From assembly GCF_006539185.1 (NCBI RefSeq), contig NZ_BJMN01000007.1, positions 186,001 through 250,000 of the forward strand: a stretch of 64,000 bases of DNA, written 5' to 3'. Under the pieces are notes generated by a model that worked only from the letters and a program-made list of their open reading frames with translations, did no database searches and was not told the origin of the DNA. This stretch comes from Streptomyces gardneri (GTDB lineage: Bacteria > Actinomycetota > Actinomycetes > Streptomycetales > Streptomycetaceae). Shown here piece after piece: positions 8,630-16,625 of the stretch. How positions within the stretch are numbered: position 1 is the first letter of the stretch; the number at the start of each line of letters is the position of its first letter. The position numbers and the translations under genes are program-made.

Positions 8630-8660
8630 GGAGTCCTCCGACCGGCTGTCGGAGGACTCC
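8630..8660. terminator. Bidirectional hairpin terminator between convergent fkbH and fkbG genes
   Basis: Perfect 13-bp stem (8630-8642 with 8648-8660) and a 5-base loop. It lies 24 bp beyond the stop of the minus-strand methyltransferase gene, so it can end transcription from either side. Confidence 0.8.
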
Positions 8661-8683
8661 TGTGTTCGTCGGATCCCGCTACG

Positions 8684-9346
8684 TCACTTCTTCCGGGCGA
8701 GCGTGATTCCGTCGGCCATCGTGAGCATCGAGACGTCCACGCGCGGATCGTCGCGGAGCGATGCGTTGAGCGCACGGACCGCGGCGGTGTCCGGGTCATT
8801 GCTGTCCGGGTCGACCACTCGGCCGAAGAAGAGCGTGTTGTCGATGACGATCAGCCCTTCCGGACGCACGAGGTTGAGCGCGGCCTCGTAGTACGTCCCG
8901 TAGTTGGCCTTGTCCGCGTCGATGAACACGAGGTCGAAGCTCTCACCGCCCCGCTCGTCCGCGAGGGCGACGAGCGTCTGTGTCGCGTCACCGATGCGCA
9001 CGTCGATGCGGTCGTCGACTTCGGCGCGCCGCCAGTAGTCGGCGCCGATCGCCGGCCACCGCCCTTGGAGGTCAAGGGTGACGACCGTGCCGCCCGGTGG
9101 CAGCGCACGCGCCATGCACAGCGTGCTGTAGCCGGTGAAGGTGCCGATCTCCAGCACCGATCGGGCGCCGGTCAGACCGACGAGGAGCGCAAGGAGCTGG
9201 CCCTCCTCGGCCATGACCTGCATGGCCGCACCACCCGGCAACCCCGCGGTCTGCGCCCGGAGTTCGGCCAGGATCGGATCCTCTCGCGAGGACACGGAGC
9301 GCACGTACTCGCGGATCTCCGGTGTCGCCAGAATCTGGTCTGCCAT
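8684..9346 (-). CDS. fkbG: SAM-dependent O-methyltransferase, methoxymalonyl-ACP pathway (FkbG type)
   Basis: 220 aa from ATG 9346; a GTG at 9358 overlapping the upstream stop (GTGA) is an equally reasonable coupled start. The sequence is of the catechol-O-methyltransferase type: SAM motif [41 protein letters not shown] and [15 protein letters not shown], with the short spacing of FkbG/caffeoyl-CoA O-methyltransferase relatives. The predicted role is 2-O-methylation of hydroxymalonyl-ACP. It forms a small operon with the upstream methyltransferase and runs convergent to fkbH. Part of it is duplicated as a wreck just downstream (8449-8577). Confidence 0.9.
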   Translation of the reverse strand: MADQILATPEIREYVRSVSSREDPILAELRAQTAGLPGGAAMQVMAEEGQLLALLVGLTGARSVLEIGTFTGYSTLCMARALPPGGTVVTLDLQGRWPAIGADYWRRAEVDDRIDVRIGDATQTLVALADERGGESFDLVFIDADKANYGTYYEAALNLVRPEGLIVIDNTLFFGRVVDPDSNDPDTAAVRALNASLRDDPRVDVSMLTMADGITLARKK

Positions 9347-9354
9347 GCCGGCGC

Positions 9355-10173
9355 TCACCGCCGCCGGGCGGTGCAGGAGAACGACAGCGGGATCGGGTCG
9401 CCCGGAATCCGCCAGTTGTGGTCGCCGTCGGGCACCATCAACGGGAGCCGCTGCCGTGCGTCGTAGGGAACCTCGCGGATGCGCTCGATGGTCAGGCCGG
9501 CGCCTATGAGCGCGTTCAGGACCTCCTCCACGCTCCACCGCCAGCCGTAGATGCTGTGCGTCTCCACCTCCACCTCGTCGGCGATCCGGTCGGCGTAGGT
9601 CGCGGACATCTCGTGGTGCACGTCCCGGTTCTGGAACAGCGAGCGGGCCACCCGCAGTTCCCCGTCGACGTCGCCGAAGAGGGTGAGCATCGGGTGGATC
9701 TCCACGACCGTGAGCGTGCCGCCGGGCTTGACGTACTGCGCCGCCACCTTGGCCCAGGCGTCGATGTCGGGCAGGAACGAGAGGGTGCCGTATCCGGTGA
9801 ACACCATGTCGAACTCGCCGTCGAGCACCTTCGGTAAGTCGTAGAGGTTCGCCTGGACGAAACTGGCGTCGAGGGCGAGGTCCTCGGCGAGCCCGCGAGC
9901 GATGTCGATCGCCTCGTCGGATATGTCGGTGCCGGTGACCTGTGCGCCCATGCGGGCGAGGGAGAGCGAGTTGACGCCTATGTGACACTGCAGTTCCAGA
10001 AGGGACTTGCCGCGGACGTCGCCCAGCTCCTCCTGTTCCAGCCTGCGCAGCATGTTGTGCCCCTGCTTGAACCTGTCCACGTCGTAGTACGAGGACTGCA
10101 TATGCGCTCGTGCTCGCAGGTTGAAGCCTTCTCGGTTGGCCGAGATCTTGTCGATGTCGCTCATGGAGGTCAT
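9355..10173 (-). CDS. Class I SAM-dependent methyltransferase, probable tailoring enzyme
   Basis: 272 aa; the ATG has AAGGGA seven bases upstream. The Rossmann core shows the SAM-binding region [21 protein letters not shown] (~55-75), an acidic beta-2 end (VTGTDIS) and [16 protein letters not shown]. The substrate is unknown. It overlaps the fkbG start and may share its transcript, so a role in the same pathway (O- or N-methylation of the hybrid product) is likely but inferred. A rare TTA leucine codon lies at 9835-9837 (codon 113), suggesting dependence on the bldA tRNA. Confidence 0.85.
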   Translation of the reverse strand: MTSMSDIDKISANREGFNLRARAHMQSSYYDVDRFKQGHNMLRRLEQEELGDVRGKSLLELQCHIGVNSLSLARMGAQVTGTDISDEAIDIARGLAEDLALDASFVQANLYDLPKVLDGEFDMVFTGYGTLSFLPDIDAWAKVAAQYVKPGGTLTVVEIHPMLTLFGDVDGELRVARSLFQNRDVHHEMSATYADRIADEVEVETHSIYGWRWSVEEVLNALIGAGLTIERIREVPYDARQRLPLMVPDGDHNWRIPGDPIPLSFSCTARRR

Positions 10174-10202
10174 TGCTGTTTCCCTTCGGCGTGGATGGGC
10201 GG

Positions 10203-11594
10203 TTACGGACGGTCGCCGACGACCAGCGGAGCCAGATCGCGGCGGCTGGTCACCCCGAGCTTCTGGTAGGCGCGGCCCAGGTAGTTGTCGACGGTGCGGG
10301 CGGACAACCCCAGCCGTTGTCCGATGGCGGGGCTGGTGGATCCGTTGGCGGCCAGCAGCGCCACGTCCCGCTCGCGGCTGGTGAGTTCGGCCAGCGGGGC
10401 GGTGAGCTGCAGGAGCGGGGTCGTCGCGGTCGGACACGCGACGGCATCGGGGGGTCGGGACGTGTGTCGCAGTGCGGCCGCGGCTGTGGCGGTCTCCGCG
10501 GCGAGCAGCTCCATCCCGAGTTCGGTGAACGTCACCGTGGCGACGTCCAGAGCTCCGGCATCGGAGCGGGCCAAGGCGGCCGCGGCGTCGGCCATGGCGG
10601 GCACGACCGGCCCTGGCACCCGGTCGGTGAGCGCGGCCAGGCGGTGCCGTACAGCCTGGGGGTTGCCGAGACGGGCCACGTCGTAGCTTGCGGTGGCTTC
10701 GACGGCGTCCTGGCCCAGGGCCCTGGCGATGTCGGCCGCGGAGAGTGCCTGCCTGGCGGCGCGAGTGGTGTCTCCGCCCGCCGCCGTGGTCCACGCTTGG
10801 CTCAATGTCGACCACGGGAGGAACAGGCGGCTCTCGGGTGCCCGGTCGGCGGGCTGCCGGGTCTGTGGTGTGCCGGCCTGATCGCCGAACACGGCGAGTT
10901 CGGCCAGGCGGGGCGCCAGCATGAGGCGTGAGTTGCCGCCGTCGAAGAGGCGCGAGGCGCTCTCCGCTTCGGCGATGGCGGTGGCCACGTTGGCGACCTG
11001 GCCGCGCAGCGCCAACCAGCCGTCGGCCATCGCGGTGTTTCCGGCGGCCGCCTCGTCCCGGTACCCGTTCTCGGCCATGCGGCCTGCGTGCTGCACCTGG
11101 CCGGCCATCAGCAGTGCGAAGCAGTGCGCGTAGCCGATCTCGGCGAACCAGGGCCGGCCCGGGTCGGCCCGGCCGAGGGCCGCCGACGCCTGGTCGAACC
11201 AGTCGTCCGGGCTGGTCGCGACGACCACGGTGGTCACCGCCGGCCGGATCGCCCCGTCGGGCACGTGCAGGTCGCCCGATACTTCCTCGTGTGCGGCCGG
11301 TGCCGCGTGGGTACAGCCGTCCAGGAGCAGCAAGCCGGCCCAGTGCGCCTCGGCCACCGGGCTGCCGACATCGCTCTGCCCCGGGGGCGCGGCCCCGGCA
11401 TCACCCGCTCCCCAGAACGGGATGGCCGCCGCGGTCACCGCCCAGTGGGTACATCGATCGGCCGGGGCGTTGCCTGACGGCTGGTGGGGCGGCGGGTCGG
11501 TCACCGCGACGGAATATAATCGGCGTTCGGTTGTTGCGTTGGATAATCGGCGTTCGGCCGATTCGTTTGCCGGAGCCGTGCCGACGGCGCTCAT
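10203..11594 (-). CDS. LuxR-type regulator, N-terminally truncated LAL remnant (start uncertain)
   Basis: The C-terminal ~65 residues are a clear LuxR/GerE helix-turn-helix ([45 protein letters not shown]). Before it are ~350 residues of alanine-rich helical sequence typical of the tetratricopeptide-like middle of large LAL regulators. No Walker A or B motif is present, and the AAA+ half of a ~900-residue LAL protein is absent. The 5' limit is unclear: ATG 11594 is given, but no candidate has a good ribosome site. The first ~30 codons from there include a 27-bp imperfect tandem repeat with two TTA codons. It could be a shortened functional regulator or a decaying gene. The methyltransferase gene starts 29 bp after its stop. 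Confidence 0.6.
   Translation of the reverse strand: MSAVGTAPANESAERRLSNATTERRLYSVAVTDPPPHQPSGNAPADRCTHWAVTAAAIPFWGAGDAGAAPPGQSDVGSPVAEAHWAGLLLLDGCTHAAPAAHEEVSGDLHVPDGAIRPAVTTVVVATSPDDWFDQASAALGRADPGRPWFAEIGYAHCFALLMAGQVQHAGRMAENGYRDEAAAGNTAMADGWLALRGQVANVATAIAEAESASRLFDGGNSRLMLAPRLAELAVFGDQAGTPQTRQPADRAPESRLFLPWSTLSQAWTTAAGGDTTRAARQALSAADIARALGQDAVEATASYDVARLGNPQAVRHRLAALTDRVPGPVVPAMADAAAALARSDAGALDVATVTFTELGMELLAAETATAAAALRHTSRPPDAVACPTATTPLLQLTAPLAELTSRERDVALLAANGSTSPAIGQRLGLSARTVDNYLGRAYQKLGVTSRRDLAPLVVGDRP
11516..11557. repeat. 15-bp direct repeat, 27-bp period
   Basis: ATAATCGGCGTTCGG occurs at 11516-11530 and again at 11543-11557, in an unusually A+T-rich patch at the 5' end of the truncated LuxR gene. 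On the minus strand the repeat would encode a duplicated ERRL segment. Either a regulator-binding pair or a replication-slippage product is possible. Confidence 0.75.
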
Positions 11595-11887
11595 GCCGAC
11601 GATCACGACACCCGCTCGAGCCGCCAGTCTTGCCTTGGTTATTGACTGCACAACAAATAACCCCCCCCGAGTCGTAAACGGAAACCCTTCGTGCTGATCC
11701 CACTGTCCGGAATCGGACCGTGCGTGAGTGAATGACGTCACCATTCGTGACGGCGTCCCGAATCGATCGCTCAGGAGCTGTATCCGACTCGGGACGCCCG
11801 AACTACGACCAGTGTTCACGAAATCCCTGCGGCGGTGCAGGGAATCCCCATCGCTCCCGGGTCGTACGACCGTCCGAGGGACGTGTC

Positions 11888-12559
11888 CTAGACCTCGACG
11901 GCCTTTTCGATGGGGGTCCCGCCGCCGATCACCACGTAGATGCGGCCGGCGGTCTCGGGCCGGTCGATGAGCGCCACGAGCACGGCGGCGACGTCTTCCC
12001 TGGCGACCTGGTCGAACCTGGCGTTCCGCGGCCCGACCCTGTCCCCGGCGGTGAGTTCGACGGTGCCGTCTCCGGCGCCGTCGGTGAGCACGCCCGGCCG
12101 CAGTACCGTCCAGTCGAGGTTGTCCCGGGTGAAGATGTGCTCTTCGGCGGCGCGCTTGGCCCGCAGGTAGACGGTGTACCCCTCGCCGATGCCGCGCTCG
12201 TCGGCACTGCCCACGTTGATCGAGCTGACGTGCAGGAACCGTCGCACACCGGCCTGTTCGGCCGCGTCCATGACGAGCACGACAGCGGCCCGGTCCATCT
12301 TGTCCCGGCGTGCGGCGGTGGCGCTGTTGCCCGAGCCGGCCGAGAAGACGACAGCGTCCGCGCCGACCAGGGCCGCGGCCACCTCGTCCACCGTCGCGTG
12401 TTCGAGATCGAGCACGACGGCCTCCCCGCCCGCCCTCCTGACGTCGTCGACGTGGCGGGGGTTGCGCACGATGCCGACGACGGATTCGCCGCGTTCGGCG
12501 AGGCGCCGGGTTAACCGCAGGGCGATCTTGCCGTGGCCGCCGGCGATGACGATTTTCAT
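11888..12559 (-). CDS. NmrA/YwnB-like NAD(P)-binding oxidoreductase
   Basis: 223 aa; the ATG is preceded by AAAAGGA. It is an atypical short-chain dehydrogenase: the glycine motif is GGHGKIALRL (~7-16), followed by VVFSAGSG, FLHVSSINVGS, a YxxxK-like YLRAKRAAE, and WTVLRPGVLTDG. Family members act as NAD(P)H-linked epimerases or reductases, or as redox sensors. The substrate is unknown. A TTA codon at 12512-12514 (codon 16) may place it under bldA control. It lies between the LuxR remnant and the ArsR-like gene; membership of the NRPS/PKS cluster is likely but not proven. Confidence 0.85.
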   Translation of the reverse strand: MKIVIAGGHGKIALRLTRRLAERGESVVGIVRNPRHVDDVRRAGGEAVVLDLEHATVDEVAAALVGADAVVFSAGSGNSATAARRDKMDRAAVVLVMDAAEQAGVRRFLHVSSINVGSADERGIGEGYTVYLRAKRAAEEHIFTRDNLDWTVLRPGVLTDGAGDGTVELTAGDRVGPRNARFDQVAREDVAAVLVALIDRPETAGRIYVVIGGGTPIEKAVEV

Positions 12560-12572
12560 TCGATGTCCTTTT

Positions 12573-12610
12573 CCGGATTCGGTGCTTCGGGTTTCCCCGG
12601 ATTCGGTGCT
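12573..12610. repeat. 14-bp direct repeat in the leader of the NmrA-like gene
   Basis: CCGGATTCGGTGCT occurs at 12573-12586 and 12597-12610 (24-bp period), 14 to 51 bp upstream of the minus-strand start at 12559. The rest of the gap 12560-12810 shows nothing else I recognise. The spacing of just over two helical turns would suit cooperative binding of a regulator, perhaps the neighbouring ArsR-like protein. Confidence 0.6.
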
Positions 12611-12810
12611 GCGGGCGTGGAAAGCTACCCCGCTGATTCTGCGCCGTGCCGAATGATAGGTTCCGGCGACTTGCCCGGCCCGGTTATTGACGTAAAGGTT
12701 CGGCCAAGCAAGTTATGCCATCGCCCTGCCGGCCGCCGCGACGGCCCCAAGTACCTCACTCGAATGAGGAATGAGTCAAGCATCGGTCTCGCCTATCGGT
12801 CAATCGCGTC

Positions 12811-13335
12811 TCAGCCGCCCTCCCGGGCGTCGGAGTCGATTTGGGGCCGGGCGGCGAGTGACCACAGGTAGCTCAGCGGCTCACCGTCGGGTTCGTCGGC
12901 GTACTCGGCGATCAGTTCCTCGATCCGGCGGTGCAGCGACTCCACGGACTCGGGCCGCAACCGCAGTACGCCCCGCTTGGCGCCGCGGCCGGAGTCCTTG
13001 CCCGCGGCGATCAGCTCGGTGCGGTGCGCGCCGAGCACGGCCAGGTCGACCCTCTGGGCCAGACCGGAGTCGTCGGGCGGGATGATCAGGCCCCGGGTGC
13101 GTGCCGTCGCGCGGTAGGGCCGTTGCAGCGCGCCGTGCTCACCGGTGACCACCGGTTCGGCGACCAGGAAGTTCGCCTTCACCAGGGCGCGGACGTGGCG
13201 CAGGGTGGTGGCGGGAGCGATGTCGAGTTCGACCGACAGCTCCTTGTTGGTGAAGGCGCGGTCCAGGCACAGCCGCAGGATGCGCCAACGGAGCGGGTGC
13301 CCAAGTGCTTTGAGGTCTTCGATCGTCGCTTCCAC
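12811..13335 (-). CDS. ArsR-like winged-helix transcriptional regulator
   Basis: 174 aa. The N-terminal winged helix (~1-85) begins EATIEDLKALGHPLRWRIL and has a recognition-helix region LSVELDIAPATTLRHVRALVKANFLV, typical of ArsR/HTH_20 proteins that sense a ligand through a C-terminal domain. The C-terminal ~90 residues are helical, with a conserved-looking WSLAARP near the end. No metal-binding Cys/His motif is visible, so the ligand is probably organic. It is divergent from the M20 peptidase gene across an 82-bp gap and probably regulates that promoter. Confidence 0.85.
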   Translation of the reverse strand: MEATIEDLKALGHPLRWRILRLCLDRAFTNKELSVELDIAPATTLRHVRALVKANFLVAEPVVTGEHGALQRPYRATARTRGLIIPPDDSGLAQRVDLAVLGAHRTELIAAGKDSGRGAKRGVLRLRPESVESLHRRIEELIAEYADEPDGEPLSYLWSLAARPQIDSDAREGG

Positions 13336-13417
13336 ATCCCGGACTGTACCTTGCCAAGCCGGCCCTGGTTTGCTTGACTGCTATCGATTTCATTCTGTGC
13401 AATCGGTTGGAGGCTCT
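13336..13417. promoter_or_regulatory. Divergent promoter region, ArsR-like regulator / M20 peptidase
   Basis: 82 bp between divergent starts. It contains TTGACT (13374-13379) as a possible -35 for the peptidase side; no convincing -10 is seen. The inverted pair CGATT / AATCG (13385-13389 and 13401-13405, 11-bp spacer) is a candidate operator. TTGGAGG precedes the GTG start at 13418. Confidence 0.5.
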
Positions 13418-14743
13418 GTGATCGAGCAGCTCCGAGACTGGGTGGATTCCCAGGACTTGGCTGGTGAGCTGGCGGACTGGATCTCCCAGCCGAGCGTGAG
13501 CCGGACCGGCGAGGGCATGGTCGAGGCAGCGGCCCATGGTCTTCGGCTGCTGCGCGCCTCGGGTCTGCAGGCGCGCGAAGTCGAGACCGGTGGCTGGCCC
13601 GCGCTGGTGGGGACGGCGGACGGGCCCGGGCCGCACGTGCTGATCTACGGTCACTACGACGTGCAGCCGGCCGGGCCGCTCGAACTGTGGACGACGCCGC
13701 CGTTCGTGCCGTCGATCCGTGACGGCCGGATGTACGGGCGCGGTACGGGCGACAACAAGGGGCAGCACCTCGCGCAGCTGCTGGGGCTGCGTGCCCTGCG
13801 GGACCTGACCGGCGGATTCCCCTGCCGTGTCACGGTGCTGCTCGACGGCGAGGAGGAGATCGGCAGCCCCAACCTGGCCAAGGCCGTACGCCAGGTCGGT
13901 CAGCCCGACCTGGTGATCTGGAGCGACGGGCCCGTGCACGACTCGGGCCGGGCGTGCGTGGTCCTCGGCGTGCGCGGAATCCTGATGTTCGAACTGCGTG
14001 CGCGGGGCGCGAACCGGCCGTTGCACTCGGGGAACTGGGGTGGAGTCGCGCCGAATCCGGCGTGGACGCTGGTGCAGTTGCTGGCCACCATGCGGACGGC
14101 GGACGGGACCGTGACCGTGCCCGGCTTCGCCGACGGTGTCGCGCCGCTGACCGACGGTCAGCGTGCCGCGCTGGCGGACCTTCCGGTGGACGTGGCCGGA
14201 ACGCTCGAGGAGATCGGGGCGGCGGGCATGGAGCCACCGGCCGGGCTGGGATTCCATGAACGCCTGGCCACGCCCACGCTGACCGTGAACTCGCTGAGCT
14301 GCGAGGATTCCGGCGACCACCGCGCGGTGATCCCTGACGTCGCCATTGCCCGATGCGAGGCCCGGCTGGTCGGTGGCCAGACACCGGAGCAGGTCGCCGA
14401 CGCCATCCGGCGGCACGTCGCGAAGTACGCCCCCGACGTCGAGTTCGTGCCCGGCGCGGCCATGACACCGTCCACGACGTTACCCGAGACCCCTTACACG
14501 GCAACGATCCTCCAGGCGGTCGAGGACGGGATCGGACAACGGCCGCTGCTGGTTCCCATGCTCGGCGGAAGCCTGCCGATGGCCGTGCTCAGCGACGGGC
14601 TCTCCTGCCCCTGTTACGGCGTGCCGTTGGCCAACGTCGACGAGGCCAACCACGCGGCCGACGAGAACCTCGACCTCGACCTGTTCCTCGGTGGGGTCGT
14701 CACCGCGGCGATGATCCAGCTCGCACTGGCGGCCCGCTCATGA
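13418..14743 (+). CDS. M20 family zinc metallopeptidase
   Basis: 441 aa; GTG with TTGGAGG five bases upstream. Di-zinc site motifs are in order: LIYGHYDVQP (His, with catalytic Asp), YGRGTGDNKGQ (bridging Asp) and LLDGEEEIGSPN (catalytic Glu and metal Glu). The dimerisation domain follows (RPLHSGNWGG), and a final metal His lies in DEANHAADE. Family members cleave dipeptides or acyl-amino acids. It is translationally coupled (ATGA) to an S9 peptidase and followed by an exporter, so it may mature or inactivate the peptide product. An in-frame TTA codon is at 14480-14482 (codon 355). Confidence 0.92.
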   Translation: MIEQLRDWVDSQDLAGELADWISQPSVSRTGEGMVEAAAHGLRLLRASGLQAREVETGGWPALVGTADGPGPHVLIYGHYDVQPAGPLELWTTPPFVPSIRDGRMYGRGTGDNKGQHLAQLLGLRALRDLTGGFPCRVTVLLDGEEEIGSPNLAKAVRQVGQPDLVIWSDGPVHDSGRACVVLGVRGILMFELRARGANRPLHSGNWGGVAPNPAWTLVQLLATMRTADGTVTVPGFADGVAPLTDGQRAALADLPVDVAGTLEEIGAAGMEPPAGLGFHERLATPTLTVNSLSCEDSGDHRAVIPDVAIARCEARLVGGQTPEQVADAIRRHVAKYAPDVEFVPGAAMTPSTTLPETPYTATILQAVEDGIGQRPLLVPMLGGSLPMAVLSDGLSCPCYGVPLANVDEANHAADENLDLDLFLGGVVTAAMIQLALAARS

Positions 14744-16515
14744 CCGTCTGGGGAGCTTGGCCCGCGAAGGACGGCTTCGCCTGCATCAGTGACGAGTCCG
14801 GCCGGCCGCAGCCGTGGTTCCAGACCTGGGCGGGGGAGCGGCGGATACTCCCGATCGACGGTGCGGTCACCCGGCTGGCGTGGCGGCCCGACGAGACACG
14901 CCTGCTCGTCGTGACGGACGTGACCGGCGGCCAGGACTACCGGCTGGCCGAACTCGATCCGGTCAACGGTGAAGTGGAGTGGCTGGCGGCGGAACCCGGT
15001 GTGCGGCGCGAGATAGGCGTGCCGTACTCGAGCGGGAGCCAGCCGTACAGCCCGGACGGCCGCCTGCTCGCGTACGCGACCAGCGCGCGCGACGTCACCT
15101 GTCTCGACGTCTACGTGCGGGACCTGGCGACCGGCGAGTCCAGGATGGTCATGGAGGGCGACGACCGGTACGTGCCGATCTGTTTCTCACCCGACTCCAG
15201 ATACCTGCTCGTCCTGAAGTTCCATCAGAACACCGACCAGGACCTGTACGCCTGCGATCTCGCGACCGGCCTGACCGAGCACCTCACCCCGCACGAGGGC
15301 CCGGCGAAGTACCAGCCGGGCGGGTGGAACGAGGACGGGATCTACGTGTGCACCACCGAGGGCCGTGACTTCCTCGGTGTCGCCCTGCTCGTGCCCGGCC
15401 GGCCGTTGCAGTGGATCGCCACGCCGGATGCCGACGTGGAGAACGTGATCGTGGGCCCGCAGGTCGTCTGGGCTCTGCCCCGCGACCAGCGCACCGTGCT
15501 GTGCACGCCGCAGAGCGAGGTCGAACTGCCCGGATTCGCCTCCCAGCCGTTCGGCTACGACGGCTTCGTCCCGCGGTTCGCCGGAGACCGCATGCTCGTA
15601 CAGGTCGGCGCCGGCGACCGGGCGACCGACTACTTCCTGGTGGACCTGGCATCCGGCGAGTCGACCCGACTCACCGACTTCGGCGACGGGCTGCCGGACG
15701 ACCTCGTCGTGCCGGAAACGGTCTGGTTCACCGCGGCGGACGGGCTGGAAATATCCGGGCTGCTGTACCGCCCGCGTTCGGCGGCCGGTCCCGTCCCCGC
15801 GGTGCTGACCATCCACGGCGGTCCGGAGTGGGCCGCGCTGCCGGTCCACGACCCTTTGATCCAGCGGCTGGTACGAGCCGGAATCGCCGTGCTGGCGCCG
15901 AACGTGCGCGGGTCGACCGGACGGGGGCTGGCCTATCAGCGGCTGATCTACCGGGACTGGGGAGGCGGCGACCTGGCCGATTTCGACGCCGCCGCACGGT
16001 TCCTGCGAAGCCTGGACTGGGTGGACGGCGACCGGCTCGGTGTCCACGGGATGTCCTACGGCGGGTTCGCGGCGCTCAGCTGCCTGACAAGGCTGCCGCA
16101 GCACTGGCGGGCCGGTGTCGCGATCTGCGGGCCGGCGGACCTCGAATCCGACGTCCGCGCCCTGCCGCCGACATGGAGCCGACGGGTCGTGGAGTGGATA
16201 GGGGACGTCGACGACCCGGAGGACCTGGCGAGGCTGAAGGCAGCGAGCCCGCTGACCCATGCGGCGGACGTCCGGGCGCCGCTGCTGCTGGCCCATGCGG
16301 AAGGTGACACCACCGTCGTCATCAACGGCACCGAGCAGCTGTACGAGACGCTGACCGACCTGGGCAAGACCGTGCGGTTCATCCGCCTTTCCCGCGGTCA
16401 CCTTCCGGACGACCGAGAGGAACGCGACGAACTCGACGCCGCTTTCGTGCAGTGGTTCCGCGATCACCTCGAGCCGCGTCCGGACGACGCGAAAACGACC
16501 ACCGAACACCAGTAG
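14740..16515 (+). CDS. S9 family serine peptidase (prolyl oligopeptidase/acylaminoacyl-peptidase type)
   Basis: 591 aa. The N-terminal ~330 residues are beta-propeller-like repeats (for example SPDSRYLLVLKFHQNTDQDLYACDL). The C-terminal alpha/beta-hydrolase domain begins near PVPAVLTIHGGPEWA. The catalytic triad is visible: Ser439 in GMSYGGF, Asp523 in HAEGDTTV and His554 in SRGHLPDD. No signal peptide, so cytoplasmic. Such enzymes cleave short peptides after proline or release N-acyl residues. The 4-bp overlap with the M20 gene implies co-translation. The pair may remove a protective peptide or acyl group from a prodrug, or detoxify the product in the cell. Confidence 0.92.
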   Translation: MTVWGAWPAKDGFACISDESGRPQPWFQTWAGERRILPIDGAVTRLAWRPDETRLLVVTDVTGGQDYRLAELDPVNGEVEWLAAEPGVRREIGVPYSSGSQPYSPDGRLLAYATSARDVTCLDVYVRDLATGESRMVMEGDDRYVPICFSPDSRYLLVLKFHQNTDQDLYACDLATGLTEHLTPHEGPAKYQPGGWNEDGIYVCTTEGRDFLGVALLVPGRPLQWIATPDADVENVIVGPQVVWALPRDQRTVLCTPQSEVELPGFASQPFGYDGFVPRFAGDRMLVQVGAGDRATDYFLVDLASGESTRLTDFGDGLPDDLVVPETVWFTAADGLEISGLLYRPRSAAGPVPAVLTIHGGPEWAALPVHDPLIQRLVRAGIAVLAPNVRGSTGRGLAYQRLIYRDWGGGDLADFDAAARFLRSLDWVDGDRLGVHGMSYGGFAALSCLTRLPQHWRAGVAICGPADLESDVRALPPTWSRRVVEWIGDVDDPEDLARLKAASPLTHAADVRAPLLLAHAEGDTTVVINGTEQLYETLTDLGKTVRFIRLSRGHLPDDREERDELDAAFVQWFRDHLEPRPDDAKTTTEHQ

Positions 16516-16625
16516 ACAGACCGCGCCCGGCACCGCGCCGCCTCAGCCGCCGTACGCCACCGGCCCGTCTTGCACCCTGCGTTACTGACAAGCACCCGAA
16601 AAACCCGGAAGGAACAGGCAGAGAA

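Noticed and set aside
11515..11520. TATAAT as a promoter for a coding gene
   Set aside because: No plus-strand gene follows within 1.9 kb and no -35 box is well placed. It is kept only as a possible antisense promoter in the findings.
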